Assembly: GCF_001858025.1 (NCBI RefSeq)
Contig: NZ_LZQD01000002.1
Coordinates: 987,453-1,051,452, forward strand
Reading direction: 5' to 3'
Source: Trichormus sp. NMC-1
Lineage (GTDB): Bacteria; Cyanobacteriota; Cyanobacteriia; Cyanobacteriales; Nostocaceae
DNA length: 64,000 nt
How positions within the stretch are numbered: position 1 is the first letter of the stretch; each line of letters starts with the position of its first letter. The position numbers and the translations under genes were made by a program. The notes under the pieces are model-generated. The model saw nothing but the letters and a program-made list of their open reading frames with translations. It ran no database searches and was not told the DNA's origin. This document shows positions 35,519-44,574 of this stretch, piece by piece.

Positions 35519-35863
35519 ATGGTGTTTGATCCTGACTTTTTGAATGACAACTCTGAGCAACACCCTAATCAGCTTTTGAACGATCACTTTGGGGAAAATC
35601 CGAATCAGTTACTCAAATATTTGCAGCATCAGTCTCCCGAAGTCCTAGCCCGTGTAGCCCAGTCTGTCAGCCCAGAAATTAAACAAATCATTTCCCAAAA
35701 TGTCCAAGGGCTAGTGGGAATGCTCCCAGGAGAGAGTTTTAACGTGCAAATTACTACAGACCGGGATAACCTAGCAGGGCTGTTAGCATCAGCAATGATG
35801 ACCGGGTATTTCTTGCGCCAAATGGAACAACGAATGCAATTAGAGCATTTGTCTAATCAATAG
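35519..35863 (+). CDS. DUF760 domain protein
   Basis: 114 residues of the DUF760 family, small cyanobacterial/plastid proteins of unknown function. Signature: LLKYLQHQSPEVLARVAQSVSPEIKQIISQNVQGLVGMLPGESFNVQITTDRDNLAGLLASAMMTGYFLRQMEQRM. I took ATG 35519 (MVFDPDFLND) as start rather than the TTG two codons upstream. It is soluble with no membrane segment and convergent with the HtrA-like protease gene. Confidence 0.9.
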   Translation: MVFDPDFLNDNSEQHPNQLLNDHFGENPNQLLKYLQHQSPEVLARVAQSVSPEIKQIISQNVQGLVGMLPGESFNVQITTDRDNLAGLLASAMMTGYFLRQMEQRMQLEHLSNQ

Positions 35864-35903
35864 TCAATAGTACAGGCGCGATTCATCACGTCTGTACTAT
35901 TAA

Positions 35904-37109
35904 TTACTGCGGTGGATAAGTTCCTGATAGCACTTTGAAGGTTTGAGTTTTTCCCTGGCGGTTGACTTCGATTTCCAGAATGTCACCTACTGTACTTGAC
36001 TCAACAATCTTCTGTACTTGGGCTGTAATTTTCACGGCTTTACCGTTTATTTTTTGAATCACGTCTCCGGGAAGTAATCCTGCTTTTTGTGCTGGAGAAT
36101 TTTTCAAAACTTCCTTAATGACAACACCGACATCTGGCTGAATGTTGAGTTTGTTGATCTGATTCAGCTGCTGTTTTTTGGCAGGAGAAAGGTCTGTCAT
36201 TTCAATTCCCAAAAAGGGATGATCTGCTTTGCCTTTGGTAAATAGCTCATTAGCAATACGGGCGGCGGTTTCTATGGGAATAGCGAAACCAAGTCCTTGG
36301 GCATCGGCGCGGATAGCAGTATTAACGCCGATAACTTCACCTTGGGCATTTAAGAGCGGTCCGCCAGAGTTTCCAGGGTTAATGGCGGCATCAGTTTGGA
36401 TAAAACTAACGCGTTTATCAGGAACACCGACTTGGGCGCTGGTGCGATCTGTGGCGCTGATAATGCCGATAGTAACAGTATTATCTAAACCTAAAGGATT
36501 GCCAATAGCGATCGCCCATTGACCAGGAATTAAGTTTTGTGAATTACCTAACTTCACTGTCGGCAATTTATCAGCCGGAATTTTCACCACTGCTACATCT
36601 GTTACAGTATCAACTCCCACTACTTTCCCCTCAAAAGTCCGACCATCTTTGAGGGTAACTTGTACAGTATCTGTCTCGGCTACTACATGAGCATTGGTTA
36701 TTAATTCCCCATTTTCGCTCAAAATAAATCCTGAGCCAGTACCTCGCTCAATTCTTTCTTCGGGAATGGGTTTTTCATCCTCCCCAAAAAAACGCCGCCA
36801 TACAGGATTTTTAAAAGCTTCGGAAATCGGATTTGCCACTTTGCGAGTCGCATTAATTCGGACAACTGCTGGCCCTACTTTCTTCACAGCAGTGGCAATA
36901 AAATTTACATTGTCGCCGCCAATTGAATTCCCCACTCCTTGGGCAGAATCAGGCATAACAGCTTCTGGAGGTAAAGTCGCTGTGACATTTTTAAACTCTT
37001 GAAATGATGCATTGTGTGGCAAAAGATATCGACTACCAAATACACCAAAACCACTACCCATTACTACTAAAAACAGATAAACGGCTAGTTGCTTCACAGA
37101 TAAATTCAT
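35904..37109 (-). CDS. HtrA/Deg-family serine protease
   Basis: 401 residues. An N-terminal membrane anchor or signal (about 7-26) leads to a trypsin-like domain with the catalytic triad His in ITNAHVVAETD, Asp in TVTDVAVVKI and Ser in DAAINPGNSGGPLL. One PDZ domain follows (about 300-395: PDVGVVIKEVLKNSPAQKAGLLPGDVIQKINGKAV). Cyanobacteria have three such proteins (HtrA, HhoA, HhoB) for protein quality control under light and heat stress; I cannot assign which this is. It acts in the periplasm or thylakoid lumen. It is divergent from the M23 gene. Confidence 0.93.
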   Translation of the reverse strand: MNLSVKQLAVYLFLVVMGSGFGVFGSRYLLPHNASFQEFKNVTATLPPEAVMPDSAQGVGNSIGGDNVNFIATAVKKVGPAVVRINATRKVANPISEAFKNPVWRRFFGEDEKPIPEERIERGTGSGFILSENGELITNAHVVAETDTVQVTLKDGRTFEGKVVGVDTVTDVAVVKIPADKLPTVKLGNSQNLIPGQWAIAIGNPLGLDNTVTIGIISATDRTSAQVGVPDKRVSFIQTDAAINPGNSGGPLLNAQGEVIGVNTAIRADAQGLGFAIPIETAARIANELFTKGKADHPFLGIEMTDLSPAKKQQLNQINKLNIQPDVGVVIKEVLKNSPAQKAGLLPGDVIQKINGKAVKITAQVQKIVESSTVGDILEIEVNRQGKTQTFKVLSGTYPPQ

Positions 37110-37283
37110 ATTTATTTATTAAGAATAATTGCTCTCACCGCAAGACAGTTACTTATTTCTAAGTGTAGTCACAAAAAAAAGAAAGAGGGCAGGGGAGATA
37201 ATTTCCAATCCAGCCAAAAAAATATCCTATCTTTAAGATTCCCCAACTAAAATCTAGAATTAGCGCTCTCTGAACTTGTTGAC

Positions 37284-38168
37284 ATGACTTTTCCCTATCG
37301 TTCAATGTTTTTGTATAGCTTAGTTAGTGCGTTGGGGCTAATATCCACAATGCCACAACCACAAAGCGCCAATGCTGCACCAAGTTGTTCAACTCCTGCC
37401 CTATCTCGCATTCAACGCCACCAAGTTTCAGGTGGTGAGACTTTAGAGGGCATAGCCCAGGGTTACAAGCTCATGCCAGCAACAATTATCGGCATGAATC
37501 CATTTATCAAAAACGGAACTGTGAGGGTTGGTACTGAACTTCAGATTCCTCCCTTCAATGGGATTGTCGTGGAAGTACCCCCCACTCAAACTTGGCGACA
37601 AGTTGCTACAAAGTACAAAATCCGCCCAGATACTCTGTTTGAGATTAATGGTTGTCAACAAAATCCTAGAGTTGTTTTTGTGCCAGTTGTTCCGGGCGTA
37701 ACTGGATCTTCTAATCGTATTATTGCTGCTTCCCCTGCACAAACTGCTCCATCTGCAACAATAGCCGGCTATCCCTTATCGAGTGAAACAACTGTAGCTT
37801 TAGCTTATGGCTGGCAAATCAACCCTATAACCAAGGAAGTTTTTTTTCATAGTGGTGTCGATTTGGTAGCACCAGTGGGTACTCCTGTGGAAGCGATCGC
37901 TCCAGGTATTGTAGTATTTGCTAAAGACCAAAATAGTTATGGCAAGTTGGTAATTATTAATCACCTGGGCGGATATCAAAGCCGTTACGCCCAACTGGAG
38001 ACGATAAATGTCACTTTGGGTCAAAATGTCAAAACAGGTGACTTACTGGGAACTGTAGGAGCTACAGGACAACCGACTTCTAGAGAACCTCATCTACATT
38101 TTGAAATGCGTTCTAATGGTTCCCTGGGTTGGGAAGCTAAAAATCCAAAAGAGTATTTCACAAAATGA
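37284..38168 (+). CDS. LysM and M23 peptidase (murein hydrolase-type) protein
   Basis: 294 residues. A signal peptide (about 1-31, ending ANAAP) is followed by two LysM-like segments (about 45-90, HQVSGGETLEGIAQGYKLMPATIIGMNPFI; about 95-135, TQTWRQVATKYKIRPDTLFEINGC) and a C-terminal LytM/M23 zinc peptidase (about 180-290) with ligands in FHSGVDLVAPVGTPV (H, D) and HLHFEM. It binds and cuts peptidoglycan cross-links, or acts as an activator of amidases, in the periplasm. Confidence 0.93.
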   Translation: MTFPYRSMFLYSLVSALGLISTMPQPQSANAAPSCSTPALSRIQRHQVSGGETLEGIAQGYKLMPATIIGMNPFIKNGTVRVGTELQIPPFNGIVVEVPPTQTWRQVATKYKIRPDTLFEINGCQQNPRVVFVPVVPGVTGSSNRIIAASPAQTAPSATIAGYPLSSETTVALAYGWQINPITKEVFFHSGVDLVAPVGTPVEAIAPGIVVFAKDQNSYGKLVIINHLGGYQSRYAQLETINVTLGQNVKTGDLLGTVGATGQPTSREPHLHFEMRSNGSLGWEAKNPKEYFTK

Positions 38169-38179
38169 GGATTTTTTTA

Positions 38180-38221
38180 AAACGCAGAGGGACGCTGAGG
38201 TAAACGCAGAGGGACGCTGAG
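38180..38221. repeat. 22-bp direct repeat, two copies
   Basis: AAACGCAGAGGGACGCTGAG twice with GT between, just after the M23 gene. This is a common dispersed intergenic word in cyanobacterial genomes. Confidence 0.85.
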
Positions 38222-38252
38222 ATTTGCTGAGTAAATTTTGTGTTTTTCTGCG

Positions 38253-39278
38253 TTAAATAAAAATAGGTTCGGTAGATTGAATGATGTGCATTCCTGCTTC
38301 TGCAAATCTGGTAAATGTCGCGTTAGCTTGTTCTGTGTAGTCAACTATTCCCGGAACTACAACAGGAGAAGTGCAATCTTCAAGTAGATATATTTTATTT
38401 GTCAGGGTAGGGTCTACCTGTTTTATTTCTGTTAATAAATCATCAATTGTCCAAGCAACACAATGACTTTTGGCTTGTCCTGCAATAATCACTGCATCAT
38501 ATTCTAAAAGTTGTTTGATTAAATTTGTATTTTTTTCAGCAATTGGCTTTTCGTCAAAACCTACTAATACTTCTGGACGTAAAATAGAATAATTCTCTGT
38601 TAACGGATTTTCACCTTTCAGTTCAAATTGGGTTTGACTTTGACGAGCGATACTATGAAAAAATATCGCTTCTTCTACAGATGAAACTAAAGCATGACCA
38701 ATTCCGCCTAACATGGAATGATAAGGCCAAACTGTCAGCGGGTATTTCCCATTTTGGCTAAGTTGTTTCACATAATGAAAAGCCTGTTTTTTTAATAATT
38801 CATAATCGCCATTTGTCACACTATTAGCAACTGCTGGGTTAACTTGCCAAATTCCCTTTTCTATATCTGTGGGTGTAATGTTGGTTGCTGCTGGTGTCGG
38901 GTGTTCTCCATCTGCATTTATCCAAAAAATAGGATGAAAGATTTGCATTGCTGTGTGAGTATCTAGGGTGGGGATAATTTTTGTAATTATGCCCAAGTTG
39001 CGATAAATGAATTCACACAATCTTGTATTATCATCAACTGCACCAGTTCCCGTTTGTCCACCTACATATAATTCAAAATCAGGAATACAAAAGGTATTTT
39101 GGACATCTATTAATAATAGACAAATGCGTGTTTTATCTAATGTTGCTGGTTGGATATTTTGTTGTTTTGCAAATGTTTCTGCTGCGGCTGCGCGTTGTTG
39201 GTAGGGTACACGCCAGACTTCGCCGACTTTTGCAGGGTTGAAGTGTGCGGGAATGGGGAGTTGGGTTCGGGTAGTCAT
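38253..39278 (-). CDS. Isochorismatase-like cysteine hydrolase
   Basis: 341 residues, longer than typical nicotinamidase-type enzymes (about 200). The hydrolase core is visible: Asp in ICLLLIDVQNTFC, a Lys-containing segment with HPIFWINADGEHPTPAATNIT, and the catalytic Cys region in DAVIIAGQAKSHCVAWTIDDLL followed by YLLEDCTSPVV. This supports a cysteine hydrolase of amide or similar bonds, but the substrate is not evident and the N-terminal 45 residues are unique. Single gene, convergent with the M23 gene across a repeat. Confidence 0.85.
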   Translation of the reverse strand: MTTRTQLPIPAHFNPAKVGEVWRVPYQQRAAAAETFAKQQNIQPATLDKTRICLLLIDVQNTFCIPDFELYVGGQTGTGAVDDNTRLCEFIYRNLGIITKIIPTLDTHTAMQIFHPIFWINADGEHPTPAATNITPTDIEKGIWQVNPAVANSVTNGDYELLKKQAFHYVKQLSQNGKYPLTVWPYHSMLGGIGHALVSSVEEAIFFHSIARQSQTQFELKGENPLTENYSILRPEVLVGFDEKPIAEKNTNLIKQLLEYDAVIIAGQAKSHCVAWTIDDLLTEIKQVDPTLTNKIYLLEDCTSPVVVPGIVDYTEQANATFTRFAEAGMHIIQSTEPIFI

Positions 39279-39518
39279 AAGTCTATTAAAACTTTGATTT
39301 ATATGAATTATTAAAAATTTTTCTATTTGATTTTGATAGCTTCATAACTTATAACTATTAACCATTAAGGGTTTAGCGTTATTATTACATAGGCGCGTCC
39401 AGAAACTAAACTTTTTGTTATCCCATCTGGAACCTCTGGACAAGCTATACTAAGTCATACAGGTTATACGACTGTACCTGTATCTAAAAGGTTTTAAAAG
39501 TATCACAGGCCAAATAAT

Positions 39519-40580
39519 ATGGTTCACAAGATTGCCTTGTTCAATCACAAGGGTGGTGTCAGTAAGACCACAACTACTTTTAACTTAGGTTGGATGCTTG
39601 CTTCAAAGGGGAAGAGAGTTATCCTTGTAGATACTGATCCTCAATGTAATCTAACAGGAATAGCTTTAAAAGAGGAAACTGAAGATGACGAAGCAAGAAT
39701 AGAAAACATTTATAACACACGTTCCAATATCAAGACTGGTTTAGCTCCTGCTTTTGAGTCTCAACCAAGAGCTATTGAAGCAGTAGATTGTATTCAGATA
39801 GAAGGTCAAGAAGGTTTATTTTTATTACCTGGCCATGTGGGTTTTGGTGAATACGAAGTAACATTAGGAATTGCACAAGAACTAAGTGGTTCAATTCAGA
39901 CACTCAAAAATTTACCAGGTGCGATTTCTGATCTTTTGGAAAAGACTGCTAATAAATTTAATGCTGACTACATTTTAATTGATATGAGTCCAAGCTTAGG
40001 ATCTATCAATCAAAATTTATTAATGACAAGTGACTTTTTTTTAGTGCCTACAACTGCTGATTTTTTCTCTGTGATGGCGATTGATTCTCTGTCCAGAATA
40101 TTACCAAAGTGGTGTAATTGGGCGAGGATGGCCAGCGCAAACCCTATATTAAAGGAAGCAGCTTATCCTTTTCCAGAATTTAGGTTGAAATTTTTAGGAA
40201 CTATAGTTCAAAACTATAGAATTATTAGAGGTAAAGAAACAACAGCATTTCAAACATGGATAGAAAAAATAGAAAGGACAGTTACTAGTAGACTAAAACC
40301 AATTCTAGAAAAAAATAACTTGTTATTACCTAATCAAGTCTATACTGAACAGGGTATGAATGGTAGTTTTACCATGACCAAAATTTCTAACTTTAACAGT
40401 TTAATCGCTCGCTCACAAGAACACTGTACTCCAGTGTATGCGCTCACGCCTGAACAATTAAAACAACAAGGTACAGTTTTAGATAATAATCAGGCAAAGC
40501 AAGAGGAATTTAAAACAACTTTTTCCGATTTAGCAGATAAAATTATGGCACTATCATCGAGTTATGCAATCAGCCCTTGA
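39519..40580 (+). CDS. ParA-like P-loop ATPase, paired with HEPN gene
   Basis: 353 residues of the ParA/MinD class. The deviant Walker A is KGGVSKTTTT (residues 10-19), the Walker B-like strand is YILIDMSPSLGSINQNLLMTSDFFLVPTTADFFSVMAI, and ILVDTDPQCNLTG is the A' region. After about residue 210 the sequence departs from chromosome-partitioning ParA, with a long helical section (IVQNYRIIRGKETTAFQTWIEKIERTV). No parB or parS-like repeat is nearby, so plasmid or chromosome partitioning is not indicated. The downstream HEPN gene begins inside this gene (17-bp overlap), so the pair is translationally linked. Confidence 0.85.
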   Translation: MVHKIALFNHKGGVSKTTTTFNLGWMLASKGKRVILVDTDPQCNLTGIALKEETEDDEARIENIYNTRSNIKTGLAPAFESQPRAIEAVDCIQIEGQEGLFLLPGHVGFGEYEVTLGIAQELSGSIQTLKNLPGAISDLLEKTANKFNADYILIDMSPSLGSINQNLLMTSDFFLVPTTADFFSVMAIDSLSRILPKWCNWARMASANPILKEAAYPFPEFRLKFLGTIVQNYRIIRGKETTAFQTWIEKIERTVTSRLKPILEKNNLLLPNQVYTEQGMNGSFTMTKISNFNSLIARSQEHCTPVYALTPEQLKQQGTVLDNNQAKQEEFKTTFSDLADKIMALSSSYAISP

Positions 40581-41322
40581 TCAATTTCGCATTAGCATTC
40601 AGCGTGTTAGGGATCTGATTGCTCTTCATAATTCATTTAAAGCTCAAGCTACTGCTGCTCTGGATATTTCAGATATTTTACGATCTGCTATAGTTCTCAG
40701 TGTGAGTGCCTTGGATTATTATGTCCATGAGGTTGTAACATTGGGTATGCTGGAAATTCATCGAGGAACACGCTCAGAACCAGCAGTTACCCCTAATGCA
40801 AATCAATCAGCTTTTGCAAGGTTTAAAGTTTCGCTGGGTAGTGCGCGTGAAGATAGAAGAGTTGCTCTAGAGATTTCCTCTTGGATAGAGAGTGAAATAC
40901 AGCAGACTTATGGAGATAATTTTTTGCAGCAATCTCATCATATCTCTAGTTTAATTCCTATTATTTCCAATAATATTTTAAATCAATTAAATAATAATTC
41001 ATGGTTAGAAAATGAAATTAGGAAAGAGTTTAGCAAACTAAGTTTTCAAACACCAGATAATATCGCTGATGCAATGAGGTATATATCAAATAAGAAATTA
41101 TGGGATGAAGTTGCTATTCAAATAAGTGGAAATGTGAAACAAGCTAACCAGATCAAACAACAACTAATTTTGATTGTAGATCGTAGAAACAAAATTGCTC
41201 ATCAAGCAGATATAGATCCCACATTAGGTTTAGGTAATCGCTGGCCTATAGATGAATTATTAGTTAATAATGCAGTTGACTTTATTGAGCAAGTTGTTGA
41301 GAGTATTCATCAAATTTTGTAG
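40564..41322 (+). CDS. HEPN-domain protein (RiboL-PSP-HEPN-like), possible RNase toxin
   Basis: 252 residues. The N-terminal helix LHNSFKAQATAALDISDILRSAIVLSVSALDYYVHEVVTLGML and the C-terminal RRNKIAHQADIDP segment fit the RiboL-PSP-HEPN family. The R208-x4-H213 motif is the usual HEPN RNase active site. HEPN proteins are common effectors of abortive infection and toxin-antitoxin systems. The start lies 17 bp inside the ParA-like gene and the two stand alone as a unit. RNase activity and toxicity are inferred, not shown; some RiboL-PSP-HEPN proteins lack a known role. Confidence 0.75.
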   Translation: MQSALDQFRISIQRVRDLIALHNSFKAQATAALDISDILRSAIVLSVSALDYYVHEVVTLGMLEIHRGTRSEPAVTPNANQSAFARFKVSLGSAREDRRVALEISSWIESEIQQTYGDNFLQQSHHISSLIPIISNNILNQLNNNSWLENEIRKEFSKLSFQTPDNIADAMRYISNKKLWDEVAIQISGNVKQANQIKQQLILIVDRRNKIAHQADIDPTLGLGNRWPIDELLVNNAVDFIEQVVESIHQIL

Positions 41323-41439
41323 CTTTGTTCCCCTTTTTCACCACATCATCCCCCAAAACAGCCCCAACTATGGCAATCTGAGAAGCAGAACCCATTGCAA
41401 TCTGATATTTTAGCTACAGAAAATCTACCTCTTAAGGTT

Positions 41440-42663
41440 ATGCAAACTCTGCCGACTCTTGAAACTACCAACGCTACAAGCCAACCTGCCTTTGATACAA
41501 CCATCAAACGCCGCAAAACCCGTGCTGTCAAAGTAGGAGATGTCACCATTGGGGGAGGCTACCCCGTCGTGGTGCAATCCATGATTAATGAAGACACCCT
41601 AGATATTGACGGTTCGGTAGCGGGTATTCGTCGTCTCCATGAAATAGGCTGCGAAATAGTCCGCGTTACAGTTCCCAGTCTCGGACACGCGAAAGCTTTG
41701 GCGGAAATTAAACAGAAATTAATTAAAACTTACCGTGATGTGCCAATTGTGGCTGATGTGCATCACAACGGGATGAAAATCGCCTTAGAAGTCGCCAAAC
41801 ATATTGAAAAAGTGCGAATTAATCCAGGGTTATATGTATTTGAAAAGCCAAACACCAATCGCACTGAATATACAAAAGCTGAATTTGACGAAATTGGCGA
41901 AAAAATCCGCGAAACATTAGCACCGCTGGTGATTTCCTTGCGAGATCAAGGTAAGGCGATGAGAATTGGCGTAAATCATGGTTCTCTAGCCGAAAGAATG
42001 CTATTTACCTATGGTGACACCCCCGAAGGCATGGTGGAATCTGCCATAGAATTTATTCGCATTTGTGAATCTTTGGATTTTCACAATGTCGTAATTTCTA
42101 TGAAAGCATCACGAGTTCCTGTGATGGTAGCTGCATATCGGTTAATGGCCAAGCGCATGGACGACTTGGGAATGGATTATCCTCTACACCTTGGCGTAAC
42201 CGAAGCCGGTGATGGTGAATATGGCAGAATTAAATCTACAGCTGGCATTGCCACATTACTGGCTGATGGTATTGGTGACACAATTCGTGTATCTCTAACC
42301 GAAGCACCTGAAAAAGAAATTCCTGTTTGTTACAGCATTCTGCAAGCGTTAGGTTTGCGGAAAACAATGGTTGAGTATGTCGCTTGTCCTTCTTGCGGAC
42401 GGACTTTATTTAACTTAGAAGAAGTGCTGCACACAGTCAGAGAAGCAACCAAACACTTAACAGGGTTAGATATTGCCGTCATGGGTTGTATTGTCAATGG
42501 CCCTGGAGAAATGGCAGATGCTGACTATGGCTATGTCGGCAAAACTCCTGGTTACATTTCTTTATACCGTGGCCGAGAAGAAATTAAAAAAGTCCCAGAA
42601 ATACAAGGTGTAGAGGAATTAATCAACCTCATTAAGGCTGATGGCCGTTGGGTAGATCCTTAA
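41440..42663 (+). CDS. ispG: 4-hydroxy-3-methylbut-2-en-1-yl diphosphate synthase IspG (GcpE)
   Basis: About 407 residues from ATG 41440 ([15 protein letters not shown]), chosen because cyanobacterial IspG proteins start this way and the 15 codons before it are atypical. Motifs: [40 protein letters not shown], and the [4Fe-4S] Cys ligands in [17 protein letters not shown] and [13 protein letters not shown]. It converts MEcPP to HMBPP in the MEP isoprenoid pathway using ferredoxin electrons in cyanobacteria. ispD, another MEP gene, is about 2.6 kb away on the other strand. Another start would be the upstream in-frame ATG at 41395. Confidence 0.95.
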   Translation: MQTLPTLETTNATSQPAFDTTIKRRKTRAVKVGDVTIGGGYPVVVQSMINEDTLDIDGSVAGIRRLHEIGCEIVRVTVPSLGHAKALAEIKQKLIKTYRDVPIVADVHHNGMKIALEVAKHIEKVRINPGLYVFEKPNTNRTEYTKAEFDEIGEKIRETLAPLVISLRDQGKAMRIGVNHGSLAERMLFTYGDTPEGMVESAIEFIRICESLDFHNVVISMKASRVPVMVAAYRLMAKRMDDLGMDYPLHLGVTEAGDGEYGRIKSTAGIATLLADGIGDTIRVSLTEAPEKEIPVCYSILQALGLRKTMVEYVACPSCGRTLFNLEEVLHTVREATKHLTGLDIAVMGCIVNGPGEMADADYGYVGKTPGYISLYRGREEIKKVPEIQGVEELINLIKADGRWVDP

Positions 42664-42673
42664 TTATGACATT

Positions 42674-42692
42674 GGCGACCATTAAGGTCGCC
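42674..42692 (+). terminator. Hairpin downstream of ispG
   Basis: GGCGACC-ATTAA-GGTCGCC, 7-bp stem, 11 bp after the stop codon, followed by TGATATTTGTC. A likely rho-independent type terminator with a weak U tract. Confidence 0.6.
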
Positions 42693-42795
42693 TGATATTT
42701 GTCATCCTAAATCTTCATTTTGAATTTGGAATTGCTGACCCTGTGTTAGATTGGGCATACTGACTATAAATTTTCCCTCTGACACAACTGTCATT

Positions 42796-44079
42796 ATGGT
42801 GATTACAAAAAGTAGACTTGTTTTAGGTGCTACGGCAGTAACGCTCTCTACAATTGCTGTTACTAGTCTTGGCATTCACTCCCGTGGTCAGGCTTTATTT
42901 AAAGCAAGTCCCAAGGAATTAGTAGATGAAGTGTGGAACATCGTTTACCGTCAATATGTAGATGGGACTTTCAATCAGGTAGATTGGCAGGCTGTTCGTA
43001 AGGAATATTTAAGCAAGTCCTACACTAATCAGGAGGAAGCTTATAAGTCCATTCGGGAAATGCTTAAAAAGCTAGAAGATCCTTACACCCGATTTATGAA
43101 CCCAGAGGAGTTCAAAAGTATGCAAGTAGATACTTCTGGAGAACTCACGGGTATTGGTATTACTATCAGTCAGGATGAAAAAACTAAGAAATTGGTGGTG
43201 ATTGCCCCAATTGAGGATACACCTGCCTTTAAAATAGGGGTTCTGGCTAAGGATATCATTCTAGAAATTGATGGCAAAAGTACTGAAGGGATGGACACTA
43301 ATCAGGCTGTATCTCTCATTCGTGGTGAAGCCGGAACCTCAGTCAAGCTGAAAATTCAGCGAAATGGTCAGACAAAGCAATTTAACATCACCAGAGCGCG
43401 AATTGAAATTCATCCAGTTAAGTTTTCCCAGAAGCAAACACCAGCAGGTAATATTGGCTACATTCGCCTGAACCAGTTTAGTGCCAATTCTGGCAAGGAA
43501 ATGAAAGATGCTATTAACAAATTAGAAGACAAAAAAGTATCTGGTTATATTTTAGATTTACGTGGCAACCCTGGTGGTTTACTATTTTCCAGCGTGGAGA
43601 TTGCCCGGATGTGGCTAGATAAAGGGATAATTGTTTCTACTATTGACCGTCAAGGTGAGCAAGAACGGGAAATAGCTAGGGGACGAGCTTTGACGACTAA
43701 ACCTTTGGTAGTCTTGGTAGATAAAGGTTCAGCTAGTGCCAGTGAAATTCTTTCAGGGGCTTTGCAGGATAACAAACGCGCTGTTTTGGTGGGTACGCAA
43801 ACTTTTGGTAAGGGCTTGGTACAATCGGTGCGCCCTCTAGAAGATGGTTCAGGTTTAGCGGTGACAATTGCTAAATACCATACCCCCAGTGGTAAAGATA
43901 TTAATAAACATGGTGTTGATCCAGATATAAAGGTGGAGTTGACAGATGCTCAAAGACAAGATTTGTGGCTACGTGAGCGCGATAAACTCGCTACTCTAGA
44001 AGATCCTCAATTTGCTAAAGCTGTGGAAGTTTTAGGTAAGCAAGTTTCTCAAAATACTACAACCACAAATAAGAATTAA
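42796..44079 (+). CDS. Carboxyl-terminal processing protease, S41 family
   Basis: About 427 residues from ATG 42796 (MVITKSRLVLGATAVTLSTI); a TTG 45 bp upstream is less likely. A signal or anchor helix, then a PDZ domain (about 105-195: GELTGIGITISQDEKTKKLVVIAPIEDTPAFKIGVLAKDIILEIDGKS), then the S41 catalytic core with Ser in DKGSASASEIL and Lys in TFGKGLVQSV. It belongs to the CtpA/B/C group; in cyanobacteria CtpA trims the D1 precursor in the thylakoid lumen, but I cannot tell paralogues apart here, so no symbol is given. Confidence 0.93.
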   Translation: MVITKSRLVLGATAVTLSTIAVTSLGIHSRGQALFKASPKELVDEVWNIVYRQYVDGTFNQVDWQAVRKEYLSKSYTNQEEAYKSIREMLKKLEDPYTRFMNPEEFKSMQVDTSGELTGIGITISQDEKTKKLVVIAPIEDTPAFKIGVLAKDIILEIDGKSTEGMDTNQAVSLIRGEAGTSVKLKIQRNGQTKQFNITRARIEIHPVKFSQKQTPAGNIGYIRLNQFSANSGKEMKDAINKLEDKKVSGYILDLRGNPGGLLFSSVEIARMWLDKGIIVSTIDRQGEQEREIARGRALTTKPLVVLVDKGSASASEILSGALQDNKRAVLVGTQTFGKGLVQSVRPLEDGSGLAVTIAKYHTPSGKDINKHGVDPDIKVELTDAQRQDLWLRERDKLATLEDPQFAKAVEVLGKQVSQNTTTTNKN

Positions 44080-44080
44080 A

Positions 44081-44150
44081 TCCAAAATCCAAAATCCAAC
44101 ATCTAAAATCCAAAATCCAACATCTAAAATCCAAAATCCAAAATCCAACA
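44081..44150. repeat. Intergenic AT repeat (AATCCAAAATCCAACATCTAAA)n
   Basis: Several copies of AATCCAAA/AACATCTAAA fill the gap between the protease and the convergent small gene. Related TTTTAGATT repeats occur at 47193-47220. Confidence 0.85.
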
Positions 44151-44342
44151 TTAAGTGGGTTGGCATTTTCCAGCCCTAATTAATCCAATCCGCCGCGAAA
44201 TAGGTTCTTGTGGAGTACTAAAACTTCCCCATTTTTCCATAATGTCTGGGTTGTTGTCCTCAATTTTTTGGCTGGGGACTATTTCACATTTTTCAGATTT
44301 ATGCTTGACAATATACCAAGTTTGTGTATTTTCTTCAGTCAT
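44151..44342 (-). CDS. Small conserved cyanobacterial protein, unknown function
   Basis: About 63 residues, starting at Met (ATG 44342, MTEENTQTWYIVKHKSEKCEIVPSQKIE). A longer frame from 44411 adds 23 residues of AT-rich, unlikely sequence. It contains a short beta-like TWYIVKHKS strand, a CEIVPS segment and the ending RRIGLIRAGKCQPT. I recall similar small proteins in other cyanobacteria, but know no function. Confidence 0.7.
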   Translation of the reverse strand: MTEENTQTWYIVKHKSEKCEIVPSQKIEDNNPDIMEKWGSFSTPQEPISRRIGLIRAGKCQPT

Positions 44343-44468
44343 CGCAAAATTTTGATTTGTGGTTGACTTTCGATAAATGCAATATAACGATGCAAATATT
44401 ACATTAACCAATTGAATAAGTTACATAAATAACAGATGATAAGAATGACATTGTTTGTTACTGCTATC

Positions 44469-44498
44469 ACCCACTACAAAACACACTACGTAGTGGGT
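44469..44498. terminator. Hairpin ACCCACTAC...GTAGTGGGT with TTTTAT
   Basis: Nine-bp arms and a 12-bp loop, followed by TTTTATC on the plus strand. It lies between scpB (minus) and the small gene (minus); a terminator role is plausible but its direction is unclear. Confidence 0.4.
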
Positions 44499-44533
44499 TT
44501 TATCTTCAGTACTTTGGCGTAATTAAACTTAAT

Positions 44534-44565
44534 ATACAGCAGATTGTCGTTAGATGAGGTACAGG
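44534..44565. repeat. Truncated MITE-like element
   Basis: ATACAGCAGATTG, 7 bp of different sequence, then ATGAGGTACAG: the right end of the 94-bp element (inverted orientation) with the middle altered. It lies just 10 bp past the scpB stop. Confidence 0.7.
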
Positions 44566-44574
44566 ATGGGAGTG

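Noticed and set aside
39519..40580. Chromosome or plasmid partition locus
   Set aside because: No ParB-like gene or parS-like repeats follow; the partner is a HEPN protein.
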